From: JAEUMG01 sp963805405
GTDB taxonomy: Bacteria; Pseudomonadota; Alphaproteobacteria; Rhizobiales; Aestuariivirgaceae
Length of the DNA: 64,000 bases
Direction of reading: 5' to 3'
Assembly (NCBI GenBank): GCA_963805405.1
Contig: CAWDUC010000020.1
Location: 1,716,260 to 1,780,259 of the forward strand
Shown: piece by piece, positions 1 through 7,267 of the stretch
Numbering within the stretch: position 1 is the first letter of the stretch
Layout of the letters: each line of letters starts with the position of its first letter
Notes under the pieces: generated by a model
Seen by the model: only the letters and a program-made list of their open reading frames with translations
What the model was told of the DNA's origin: nothing
Database searches by the model: none
Made by a program: the position numbers and the translations under genes

Positions 1-183
1 GCGGAACAGGCTCTGATAGATCGCGTAGATGCCGGGATAGAGGGTTATCCCCAGAAGATAGATCACGGCGGGCGCGACGAGGAGATAAGGCAGCGCCTTG
101 CGCGCCAAGGGGCTGCGCCGCCTGAGACGAGAACGGGCGACTTTCGCCGCCCGTCCAGTTTCCGTTGCTATGGCATCCGCCAT
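1..183 (-). CDS. ABC transporter permease, N-terminal part (cut by window edge)
   Basis: The 61 visible codons run from an ATG at 183 to the window edge. They encode a basic cytoplasmic leader (many Arg/Lys up to about residue 28) and then a first membrane segment with LPYLLVAPAVIYLLG followed by LYPGIYAIYQS. This pattern is typical of the MalF/UgpA class of sugar ABC permeases. The start lies 17 nt after the stop of the solute-binding protein gene, so the two should be co-transcribed. The EAA loop and the remaining membrane helices lie outside the window. Family assignment rests on the N-terminus and the neighbour only. Confidence 0.75.
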   Translation of the reverse strand, partial: MADAIATETGRAAKVARSRLRRRSPLARKALPYLLVAPAVIYLLGITLYPGIYAIYQSLFR

Positions 184-200
184 CACTATCCCTTTGCCGC

Positions 201-1778
201 TCAGACCGGCGGTGTCTTGCCCTTGCCCAGCCACATCGCATCGGCGACGGTGGCGAAATCGATGGGCGGCTTAGCGGCATAAAAGCCGTTCTTGTCCATG
301 ATCTCGCGCCAAGCCTTGGCGCCGGCATCGAGCGCTTCCTTCGGCGTCGTCTGGCCAACGGCCGCCTTGTTGATCTCGTTGCCGAGCACCTGCTCCATCT
401 CGAACATGCCGGGAAGGCGCGGTGCGCACCAGCAGAAGTCGAGCTCCGTCGCCCAGACTTCGGCCGGCTGCGAGACCTTGCGCAGATTGGGATTGGTGAG
501 CACCGAGCGATAGCCGGGGGCCACGCCATTGGCGTTGGCTTCGTTCATCGCCATGATCGATGCGGTGGTGAGGAAGGCGAGCATGAGGAAAGCGCCTTCC
601 GGATTTTTCGAGGTCGACGTCACGACCGAGGTCGAGCCCGCAATGTTCGGTGGCGCAAAGCGGCCACCCTCAACGCGCGGTTCATAGATCGTCAGCACGT
701 CGCCGACGATCTTGCTTTGATCGGGGCGCGTCGCCTGGGTTCCCGAATCCTGCCAGGAGATGTTCGAGGCAAGCTGGCCGCCAAGCCAGGCGGCGCGATC
801 TTCGGCCCAGCCCCAGCCGGCAACGCCTTCGGCTGCGTTCTTCTGCAGCGCGAGGATCGTTTCCAGTGCCTTGATGCCGGGATCGGAATTGAAGACCGGT
901 TCCCACTTGTCGTTGAAGAGGTCCATGCCGTACTGCGCGGCGATGTGCTCCCAAGTATAGGTGGACCAGAAACCGCGGCCGAGCATCATGCCAACGCCCG
1001 ACACGCCGCCGCCGACCTTGTTCATTTCGCCCGTAAGCCGGACGAGATCTTCGTAGGTCTTGACGGAGTTCTTGGTATCCGGATCGCCGCCGGTCACTTG
1101 CTTGAACAGCGACGGACGGAGGTGAACCATCTGGATATCGCAGTCGAACGGGATGCCATAAAGCCCCCGGCCGCCCCAATAGCCGTAGTTCAATTTGTAG
1201 GTGTCGTAGAAATCATCGAGCGGCAGTTTCCACTTGGCCGCGAAATCATCGAGCTTGTAGAGGAAGCCGGGCTCAGCGAAATCGCCGAGCCATGGCGAGA
1301 AGAACTGCAGGGCATCGAAGCTCGCATTACCCGAAATGAATTCGGCAACGACCTTGTCGTAAAGCGAATCGTCCGGGATCGGAACGAGTTCGACAGTGAT
1401 GCCTGAGAGTTCCTGGAAGGGCTTGAGGCCGTCGGCGGCGGATTCCGCATCGGCGGCGCCGATTGCGAATTTCACGGTCGTTCCGGCGAAATCCTTGCGG
1501 ACCGCTTCCCAGTCCACGGTGCGGATCCAGTCTTTCGCGGGATCCCACAATTCTTCGTTGTCGCCGAGCTTGTAGAGTTCGCGATAATCCTTCTTCACGT
1601 AATTGCCGACATTGATCTTGGCGAGCACGCTCGCCGGATCGGGCAGAGTTTGCGCGAGGCTGCGGCGCACGTTGAACAGATTGACGCCGCCGACACCGGC
1701 GATGGCCGCCGCGCCTGTCGCGGCAGTCGACTTCAACAAGGATCTGCGCGTCAGACGCCCAGAATTACTCTTCAGCAT
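201..1778 (-). CDS. Extracellular solute-binding protein of a sugar/polyol ABC transporter (Tat-exported)
   Basis: 525 residues. The chosen ATG at 1778 has a strong Shine-Dalgarno (GGGAGGA) 8 nt upstream; a longer frame to 1847 lacks this support. The N-terminus carries a twin-arginine motif (LTRRSLLK, residues 8-15), an Ala/Gly-rich hydrophobic stretch and a likely cleavage at SLAQ near residue 43, so the protein is probably exported folded by Tat. The remainder resembles family 1 binding proteins for sugars and polyols but is longer than the usual 410-440 residues. The gene is first in an operon with the permease and lies divergent from a SorC regulator next to a diol dehydratase. A polyol substrate is plausible, but this is inference from context. 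Confidence 0.85.
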   Translation of the reverse strand: MLKSNSGRLTRRSLLKSTAATGAAAIAGVGGVNLFNVRRSLAQTLPDPASVLAKINVGNYVKKDYRELYKLGDNEELWDPAKDWIRTVDWEAVRKDFAGTTVKFAIGAADAESAADGLKPFQELSGITVELVPIPDDSLYDKVVAEFISGNASFDALQFFSPWLGDFAEPGFLYKLDDFAAKWKLPLDDFYDTYKLNYGYWGGRGLYGIPFDCDIQMVHLRPSLFKQVTGGDPDTKNSVKTYEDLVRLTGEMNKVGGGVSGVGMMLGRGFWSTYTWEHIAAQYGMDLFNDKWEPVFNSDPGIKALETILALQKNAAEGVAGWGWAEDRAAWLGGQLASNISWQDSGTQATRPDQSKIVGDVLTIYEPRVEGGRFAPPNIAGSTSVVTSTSKNPEGAFLMLAFLTTASIMAMNEANANGVAPGYRSVLTNPNLRKVSQPAEVWATELDFCWCAPRLPGMFEMEQVLGNEINKAAVGQTTPKEALDAGAKAWREIMDKNGFYAAKPPIDFATVADAMWLGKGKTPPV

Positions 1779-2208
1779 CACTTGGTTCCTCCCTGGGATC
1801 GGCCTGCGGCGAAGTTTTTGTGCAATGTCAGGCCAGTCAAAGCACAAGTTATTTCGCGTTTGTCGCTCGGTGTTCTCGGGTTTACGGCAGCATACGACGA
1901 TCCCGCAATCGGGACAGCTCCCCGCAAAAAGACCCTATCGGCTATGGATGTCAGCTATAGCCTCCCATTTCCGGCTCTTCGATGGCGTCTTGACGCGCCG
2001 TCCGGCATTCCGTTGTCCGAAACAGTACTTAATCTCTTTTCGGAATGCAAATGTTTCGTATTGCCCTCGGAGGTCTTATGCCGAAAATGCGGCGGTTTCG
2101 CCGGCTCATCTCCCCGGCAGCTGCCAGCACCGGCGCATTCGAGGCCGATAGTGTGTTACAAATGCCCACGGCGTGATATACTTGTAACTTCTCGCACCGA
2201 AGGTCCCG
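1779..2208. other. 430-bp divergent intergenic region between transporter and SorC regulator
   Basis: No convincing gene is seen here. It separates the leftward ABC transporter genes from the rightward SorC regulator and must hold both promoters. A perfect inverted repeat near its right end (2155-2188) is the clearest regulatory signal. A second, weaker 6-bp repeat (GGCTAT...ATAGCC) lies around 1939-1961. I see no terminator and no recognisable riboswitch. Confidence 0.6.
2155..2188. promoter_or_regulatory. Candidate operator: inverted repeat GTTACAA-N20-TTGTAAC
   Basis: Perfect 7-bp arms at 2155-2161 and 2182-2188, ending 20 nt before the SorC start codon. The arms are two to three helical turns apart centre to centre, suitable for a tetrameric SorC-type regulator. 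Position suggests autoregulation and possibly control of the divergent transporter. The site is visible in the sequence; its function is inference. Confidence 0.45.
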
Positions 2209-3201
2209 ATGCTCGACAAGACTACATCACGCAGAGGTCACGCCGACACCACCGAGCGCGGCGCCGGGCGGATCGCGCGCAACCGCATCCGCATTGCGTG
2301 GATGTATTATGTCGAAGGATTGACGCAGAGCGAAATCGCCGACCGGCTCGGCATTGGCCGCGTGACGGTGGTGCGCAACATCAACGAGGCGATCCGCCAG
2401 CGCGAGGTCAAGATCTGGATCGAGGGCGAGATCGCGGAGTGCCTCGAACTCGAAGCGCAATTGAAATCGGCCTTCAACCTGCGCGATGCGGTTGTCATTC
2501 CCGAGCCCTCGGTCGCGTCCAACACCACCAAGGCGATCGGCGTCGCCGCCGGAATGTATGTGACGGACACGCTGACCGACGACATGACGATCGGTGTCGG
2601 CTGGGGCGCTACGCTTTACGAGTCATTGCAGACACTGGCGCCGCGCCAACTGGAAAACGTGCAGGTCATCTCGCTGCTCGGCGGGATTGTGCAGGCGCGC
2701 CGCTACAATCCTTCGGAATTTGCCTGGCAGTTCGCCCGCATGGTGGGGGCGGATTGCTATCTGCTCACCGCGCCGGCGGTCGTCGACTCGCCCGAGACCA
2801 AGGAAACACTGGTCGAGAAATGCGGGTTGCGCGATGTCTTCCGGCGTGCCGAGCGTCTCGATGTCGCGGTTTTGAGCGTCGGGACATTGGCGCCCGATTC
2901 GACCGCCTTCCGTTTCAATCTGCTCTCGGACGAGGATCGAACCGCGCTTATCAGGCTCGGCGCGGTCGGCGATCTCCTGTTCAATTTCTACGATCGCGAC
3001 GGAAAGCTCGTCGACCATCCGATCAACAGTCGCGTCATCTCCATCCCGCTGGAGCAGTTGCGCGGCGTGCCGAAGCGGATCATCGCATCGGGGGGCAATG
3101 AGAAAGTCGACACGATCCTTGGCGCCATCAAATTGATCGATTGCAATGTCCTTATCACCAATGAGGCCACGGCACGCGAATTGCTGATCAGGCGCGGCTA
3201 G
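2209..3201 (+). CDS. SorC/DeoR-type sugar-binding transcriptional regulator
   Basis: 330 residues, the usual family length. A helix-turn-helix spans about residues 37-61 (LTQSEIADRLGIGRVTVVRN). The rest is the SorC effector domain, with the conserved segments VGVGWGATL, ISLLGGIVQA and a C-terminal GGNEKVDTILGAI. Family members bind phosphorylated sugars or polyols and control the matching uptake and catabolic genes. The start has a GAAGG Shine-Dalgarno. The gene reads away from the ABC transporter and toward the diol dehydratase genes and is the obvious candidate to regulate both. Its ligand cannot be read from sequence. Confidence 0.9.
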   Translation: MLDKTTSRRGHADTTERGAGRIARNRIRIAWMYYVEGLTQSEIADRLGIGRVTVVRNINEAIRQREVKIWIEGEIAECLELEAQLKSAFNLRDAVVIPEPSVASNTTKAIGVAAGMYVTDTLTDDMTIGVGWGATLYESLQTLAPRQLENVQVISLLGGIVQARRYNPSEFAWQFARMVGADCYLLTAPAVVDSPETKETLVEKCGLRDVFRRAERLDVAVLSVGTLAPDSTAFRFNLLSDEDRTALIRLGAVGDLLFNFYDRDGKLVDHPINSRVISIPLEQLRGVPKRIIASGGNEKVDTILGAIKLIDCNVLITNEATARELLIRRG

Positions 3202-3215
3202 GAGACCGGGACGGA

Positions 3216-3857
3216 ATGCTAACGCCGCTCAAAACCGAGGTTCTGCAGGTCGAGGACCTGAGCCACGAGGCGCGCCGATTCCGCACCATTGTCTGGTCAT
3301 TCCAGCGCAATCTCGAATTATTGTTCAAGGATACCGGACTCTCGGCCAATGTTGATCCCACCGCGCTCGCAGCCGCGTTTTCGAACTGGCGGCAGGCTTT
3401 CGACAAATCCAAATATCTCGCCGATGTGGACCGGCATGACTTCGTGATCTTTGCTGCGGGATTGATGCTGCGCGAATTGATCGCCGCGAAGCCCTTGAAA
3501 GCGGAAGCCGAAGGCTTGCCAAGCCTGCCCGGCCATATCGACCATCGGCTGGCGCGCTGGCCGGAAGGCTACGCCTATACCAGCTTCTGCCTTTCGGTCG
3601 CAGCGGCGATCCTCAAGGAGTTGGGCGACAAGGAGCCGGAAGCCTCGCGCATCGCCGATGACCCCAAATTCTGGGATTCGTTTCGCGAGAACGCGTTGGA
3701 AGATCCCAATGCGGCGATCGGCTTCTTCGATCTCGTCTGCGGCCAGGAGCCGAACTGGATGGCACCCGCCGTACCCTGGCTGCGCAAGGCGCTTGGGCAT
3801 AAGGACGGGGAGAGGATTACCGCTTCCAGTTCGCGGGCACCGATCTCCACGCCCTAA
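3216..3857 (+). CDS. Hypothetical protein between SorC regulator and diol dehydratase
   Basis: 213 residues. I do not recognise the family. It is predicted soluble and largely helical, with no signal peptide or membrane segment. Conserved-looking stretches include WSFQRNLELLF, a central RWPEGYAYTSFCLSVAAAIL and IGFFDLVCGQEPNWM. The last 15 residues are low in complexity and may be poorly conserved. It starts 14 nt after the SorC stop behind a GGGACGGA-like site, so it probably shares that transcript. Its place between regulator and dehydratase suggests a role in polyol metabolism. It is too short and unlike in sequence to be a diol dehydratase reactivase large subunit. Confidence 0.7.
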   Translation: MLTPLKTEVLQVEDLSHEARRFRTIVWSFQRNLELLFKDTGLSANVDPTALAAAFSNWRQAFDKSKYLADVDRHDFVIFAAGLMLRELIAAKPLKAEAEGLPSLPGHIDHRLARWPEGYAYTSFCLSVAAAILKELGDKEPEASRIADDPKFWDSFRENALEDPNAAIGFFDLVCGQEPNWMAPAVPWLRKALGHKDGERITASSSRAPISTP

Positions 3858-3860
3858 GCC

Positions 3861-3957
3861 GTCATTGCCGGGCTTGTCCCGGCAATCTACTGTGCCGAAA
3901 CTCCAATGAAGGAGTGACCGCACAATGGATCCCCCGGAACAAGTCCGGGGGGATGAC
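3861..3957. repeat. Rhizobial-type composite palindromic intergenic repeat
   Basis: Two hairpins flank a short spacer. The first is ATTGCCGGG (3864-3872) / CCCGGCAAT (3878-3886) with a CTTGT loop. The second is ATCCCCCGGA (3929-3938) / TCCGGGGGGAT (3944-3954) with an ACAAG loop. The outer ends GTCAT and ATGAC also pair. The layout matches the short palindromic elements scattered in Hyphomicrobiales genomes. The right stem ends 8 nt before the ATG of the diol dehydratase gene, so its G-run doubles as the only visible Shine-Dalgarno. I saw no second copy in this window. Confidence 0.8.
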
Positions 3958-3962
3958 AAAGT

Positions 3963-6218
3963 ATGACGCAGCAAACGCCTACGAACCTTCCCCGATCCCG
4001 CCGTTTCGAGCGCCGCGCCGAGCGGCCGGTCAACAAGGACAGCTTCGTCCAGGAGGACGCCGGTCTCGGCCTCGTCGTCATGGACTCGCCCTATGATCCG
4101 AAGCCGTCGATCCGTATCGTGCGCGGCAAGATCGTCGAGCTCGACGGGCGTGGCGAAGACCAGTTCGACCTCATCGACAAATATATCGCGCGCTACGCCA
4201 TCGATGCGGCGCAGGCCGAAGCCGCGATGGCGATGGACTCGCTTGCGATCGCGCGCATGCTGGTCGATATCAACATCCCGCGCGACAGGCTCGTCGCTCT
4301 CGTGTCGGGCTGCACGCCGGCCAAGCTCTGCGAGATCGTCAGCCATCTGAACGTCGTCGAGATGATGATGGCGCTTCAGAAGATGCGGGCGCGACGGCGG
4401 CCCGGCAACCAGGCGCATGTCACCAATTGGCGCGAGAACCCGGCGCTCATGGCGGCCGATGCCGCGGAGGCGGCCTTGCGCGGCTTTGATGAGTTGGAGA
4501 CGACCTGCCGCGTCGCGCGCATGGCGCCGATCAATTCGCTCGCCATTCTCATCGGCTCGCAGACGCCGCGCGGCGGCGTCCTCACCCAATGCGCGGTCGA
4601 GGAAGGCCTGAATCTACGCCTCGGGCTCAAAGGGCTCACATCCTATGCCGAGACATTGTCCGTCTATGGAACGGACGAGGCGTTGCGCGACGGCGACGAC
4701 ACGCCATGGTCGAAGGGGTTCCTTGCATCCGCCTATGCCTCGCGCGGCATCAAGATCCGCTTCACCTCCGGCACCGGCTCGGAAACATTGATGGGCCATG
4801 AGGCCGGGCAATCCATGCTCTATCTCGAGACGCGCTGCCTCCTGCTGGTGAAGGGCGCCGGCGCTCAAGGCGTACAGAACGGATCGATCAGTTGCATCGC
4901 GCTTCCCTCTGCACTTCCTGGCGGGGTGCGCGCCGTGATGGCCGAGAACCTCATCGCAGCCGCACTCGGCCTCGAAGTCGCGACCGGCAATGATGCGATG
5001 TCGTCGCATTCCGACATGCGCAAGACCGCCAAGCTGATGTTGCAGTTCCTGCCGGGCAGCGATTTCATCACCTCCGGCTATAGTTCGATGCCGCGCGAGG
5101 ACAACATGTTCGGTGGCGGCAATTTTGATGCCGACGACATGGATGACTGGCTCGTCATCCAGCGCGACATGAAGGTCGATGCCGGAATGGTGCCCGTGAC
5201 GGAAGCACAAGTACTGGAAACGAGAAGGCGCGCGGCGAAGGCCATCCAGGCGGTGTTCGATGATCTCGGTTTTCCGGAGGTCAGCGACCGCGAAGTCGAG
5301 GCGGCGGCTACGGCATATGCGTCGGGCGACATGCCGGAGCGCGATCTCGTTGCCGATCTTGCGGCGGCGGATGACTTGCTGAACGGGCCGTTGAGTGCGG
5401 TCGATGCCATCAAGGCGCTCGATCGGCGGGGCTTCACCGATATCGCCGAAAATATTCTCGGCATGCAACGGGCGCGGGTGATGGGTGACTATCTCCAGCC
5501 CGCCGCCATTCTCGACACGAACTTCAAAGTCGAGAGCGCCTTCAGCGACCCCAATGATTATCGCGGACCCGGAAGCGGCTTTCGCCTCGATGGCGAGGAG
5601 TGGCGGCAGATTGCCGATATTCCGCAAGCCAAACATCCTCGCGAAATGGTGCCACTGACGAATGGCGCGCCGGGCGTCGGCCTGAAGGAACGCGGACCGG
5701 CGCGGGAGAGCAACCAGGCGGAAGTCGTCATCGCGCTCGGCCCCGCCTTCGCCACGACCCTCGACAAGACATTATGCGGACTTTCGCATGGCGAGACATT
5801 GAAGGCCTTATGCGAAGGCATCGCTTCGCAAGGCATTGCAGCGCGGGTCGTCAAGTATCATCACACGGCGGATTGCGGCATGCTCGGCTACGAGGGTGCC
5901 AAGCTCAGCGGCTCAGGCATCGCGATCGGGCTGCAGTCGAAGGGCACCGCTGTCATCCAGCGAAAGGGGCTGGCTCCGCTCAACAATCTCGAACTCTTTC
6001 CCTCAGCGCCACTCCTTTCGCGCGAGGCCTATTTCCAGATCGGTGCCAATGCAGCGTGCCATGCGAAGCGCGAGCCGCCGGCGCCGGTTCCGGTGAAGGT
6101 CGACAACATGGCGCGGCTTCGCCTCATTGTTCACGCGACATTGATGCACAAGCGCGAGATCGCGGCGATCGATGCAGGTCGCGGGCCTGTCGAAGTCGAG
6201 GCCTGCTTCGATGCGTGA
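3963..6218 (+). CDS. Fused large-medium subunit of B12-dependent propanediol/glycerol dehydratase
   Basis: 751 residues. Residues ~10-565 match the large subunit (PduC/GldA, normally about 555 aa), including QAHVTN, DDTPWSKGFLASAYASRG, GSETLMG, QNGSISCI, HSDMRKTAKLMLQFLPGSDF and DMPERD. Residues ~575-751 match the medium subunit (PduD), including VVIALGPAF, LSGSGIAIGLQSKGT and LNNLELFPSAPLL. In enteric bacteria these are separate proteins. The enzyme uses adenosylcobalamin to convert 1,2-diols or glycerol into aldehydes. The small subunit gene overlaps its 3' end by 8 nt. No reactivase and no microcompartment shell gene is visible in the window. Fused versions exist in other bacteria, so the fusion itself is not new. 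Confidence 0.93.
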   Translation: MTQQTPTNLPRSRRFERRAERPVNKDSFVQEDAGLGLVVMDSPYDPKPSIRIVRGKIVELDGRGEDQFDLIDKYIARYAIDAAQAEAAMAMDSLAIARMLVDINIPRDRLVALVSGCTPAKLCEIVSHLNVVEMMMALQKMRARRRPGNQAHVTNWRENPALMAADAAEAALRGFDELETTCRVARMAPINSLAILIGSQTPRGGVLTQCAVEEGLNLRLGLKGLTSYAETLSVYGTDEALRDGDDTPWSKGFLASAYASRGIKIRFTSGTGSETLMGHEAGQSMLYLETRCLLLVKGAGAQGVQNGSISCIALPSALPGGVRAVMAENLIAAALGLEVATGNDAMSSHSDMRKTAKLMLQFLPGSDFITSGYSSMPREDNMFGGGNFDADDMDDWLVIQRDMKVDAGMVPVTEAQVLETRRRAAKAIQAVFDDLGFPEVSDREVEAAATAYASGDMPERDLVADLAAADDLLNGPLSAVDAIKALDRRGFTDIAENILGMQRARVMGDYLQPAAILDTNFKVESAFSDPNDYRGPGSGFRLDGEEWRQIADIPQAKHPREMVPLTNGAPGVGLKERGPARESNQAEVVIALGPAFATTLDKTLCGLSHGETLKALCEGIASQGIAARVVKYHHTADCGMLGYEGAKLSGSGIAIGLQSKGTAVIQRKGLAPLNNLELFPSAPLLSREAYFQIGANAACHAKREPPAPVPVKVDNMARLRLIVHATLMHKREIAAIDAGRGPVEVEACFDA

Positions 6219-6592
6219 GAACGATCCACGCAAGACCGAGTCGGCAGTCAGCCTCGAAGACATCACACTAGAGGCGCTTCGGGACGGCGAAGGTGACAGC
6301 AAGCGATCTCACCATCCGCCGCAATACGCTGCTCGATCAAGCCGCACTTGCCGAGAGAAAAGGGTACCCACAGCTTGCGCGCAATTTCCGGCGCGCGGCG
6401 GAACTCACAGCCATTCCCAATGACGTGCTGATCGAAACCTATGAGAAGCTCAGGCCCTATCGCGCGACCTATTATCAGCTTCTCGCGCTGAGCCAGGAGA
6501 TCGCTGCGCGCTATGACGCGCCCGAGACTGGCGAATATATCCGCCAAGCCGCGGAGGCCTATAAAGCGAAAGAACTCGTCAAGGCAGAGTGA
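6211..6592 (+). CDS. Diol/glycerol dehydratase small subunit, one frameshift near 6291
   Basis: The ATG at 6211 overlaps the end of the fused subunit gene. The first frame encodes a leader and DITLEALRDGE, and the second encodes VTASDLTIRRNTL, then the PduE/GldC core with PQLARNFRRAAELT and LRPYRATYYQLLAL. The two parts join if one G is removed from GAAGGTGAC at about 6291. This restores the family order (leader, ...TLEAL.DG..TA.D..I...TL...A..A...G.PQLA.NFRRAAELT). An alternative is translation of only the 3' part from a GTG at 6293, giving 99 residues. The single extra base is most likely a sequence error. Confidence 0.85.
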
Positions 6593-6653
6593 GGAACCAA
6601 GGCCCACCGGTCGCGTTTGCGGATTCGCCGTAAACAGTACAGGCGAGGCCGTC

Positions 6654-6806
6654 ATGAAGCCCACGGATTATGCGGAAGTTGCGGCTGCGTTGGGAATAAG
6701 CACAATCGAAGCGGCTGAACTCGAGGCCGAGTGGCGCCATTGGCGTGATTTACAGTCTGACTCGCGCAAATCCGAGGGGTTCTGGCCGGCGCGCGCAAAA
6801 ATCTAG
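6654..6806 (+). CDS. Small hypothetical protein (50 aa)
   Basis: A short frame starts with MKPTDYAEVAAALG and is rich in acidic and aromatic residues (AEWRHWRDLQ), probably helical. It begins 61 nt after the dehydratase small subunit stop, behind a GGCGAGG-like site. Composition is compatible with a real small protein and the reading direction continues the operon. No family was recognised. It could be spurious. Confidence 0.35.
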   Translation: MKPTDYAEVAAALGISTIEAAELEAEWRHWRDLQSDSRKSEGFWPARAKI

Positions 6807-6807
6807 C

Positions 6808-6841
6808 TAAAAAGGAAGGGCCGCACTTGCGTGCGGCCCTT
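6808..6841 (-). terminator. Rho-independent terminator for the leftward 113-aa gene
   Basis: Perfect 11-bp stem AAGGGCCGCAC (6816-6826) / GTGCGGCCCTT (6831-6841) with a TTGC loop. On the minus strand it is followed by CCTTTTT, the expected U-tract. It lies 21 nt beyond the stop of the gene at 6863-7204. On the plus strand it may also act at the end of the dehydratase operon, but no U-tract follows there. Confidence 0.75.
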
Positions 6842-6862
6842 GCGGACAGGAGTGCGGCAGCA

Positions 6863-7204
6863 CTATCCGCGCCTGTCACCCTGCCCTTCCTGACCTTTCC
6901 GTGTATCCGCCGTCTGAACATGCGACTCGTCATCGCCAGCGTACGATTGCGGGGTGTCGCCCTTGCGGCTTTCGACGATCCGATCCGGCAATTTGTCGAT
7001 TGCTTCGCGCGAGCCCTTGTCTTGGTGAGTGACACCTTCCTGCAAAACCTTGGTCGCAGCGCGATCCTTGTCTTTCGAAGATGTCGGGATCGGCTTGGTG
7101 CTTTCATCCGCGGTCAAGCCGACATCATCCGGCTTCACGCCGTCGTGGCGACTTGCCTTTGCGAAGGTAGCCAAGGCTTCAGGACGCTCCGCTGACTTGT
7201 CCAT
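6863..7204 (-). CDS. Hydrophilic hypothetical protein (113 aa)
   Basis: The start at 7204 has a good Shine-Dalgarno (GGGAGA, 5 nt spacing). The protein is very polar and probably disordered, rich in Asp, Lys, Arg, Ser and Thr, with segments such as DDVGLTADESTKP, SKDKDRAATKV and LPDRIVESRKGDTP. It has no signal peptide or membrane helix. Such small charged proteins are common in rhizobia and some are stress-induced, but no function can be assigned. A clean terminator follows, so it is probably expressed as a single gene. Confidence 0.65.
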   Translation of the reverse strand: MDKSAERPEALATFAKASRHDGVKPDDVGLTADESTKPIPTSSKDKDRAATKVLQEGVTHQDKGSREAIDKLPDRIVESRKGDTPQSYAGDDESHVQTADTRKGQEGQGDRRG

Positions 7205-7267
7205 AGGTCTCTCCCATTATGTGGTGTTGGGAGAAACTCGCAAAACACCTGAAGGTTCCGCTGCGCC

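Noticed and set aside
165..1406. 413-residue plus-strand open frame opposite the solute-binding protein gene
   Set aside because: It is the antisense shadow of a well-supported Tat-exported binding protein gene, has no ribosome-binding site, and its composition (Arg/His-rich) is typical of shadow frames in GC-rich DNA.
3858..3962. Cobalamin riboswitch ahead of the B12-dependent dehydratase
   Set aside because: The gap is only 105 nt and is filled by the composite palindromic repeat. No B12-box-like sequence is seen.
6280..6300. Programmed frameshift in the dehydratase small subunit gene
   Set aside because: There is no slippery heptamer or downstream pseudoknot, and many other genes in the window have similar single-base defects. 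A sequence error is simpler.
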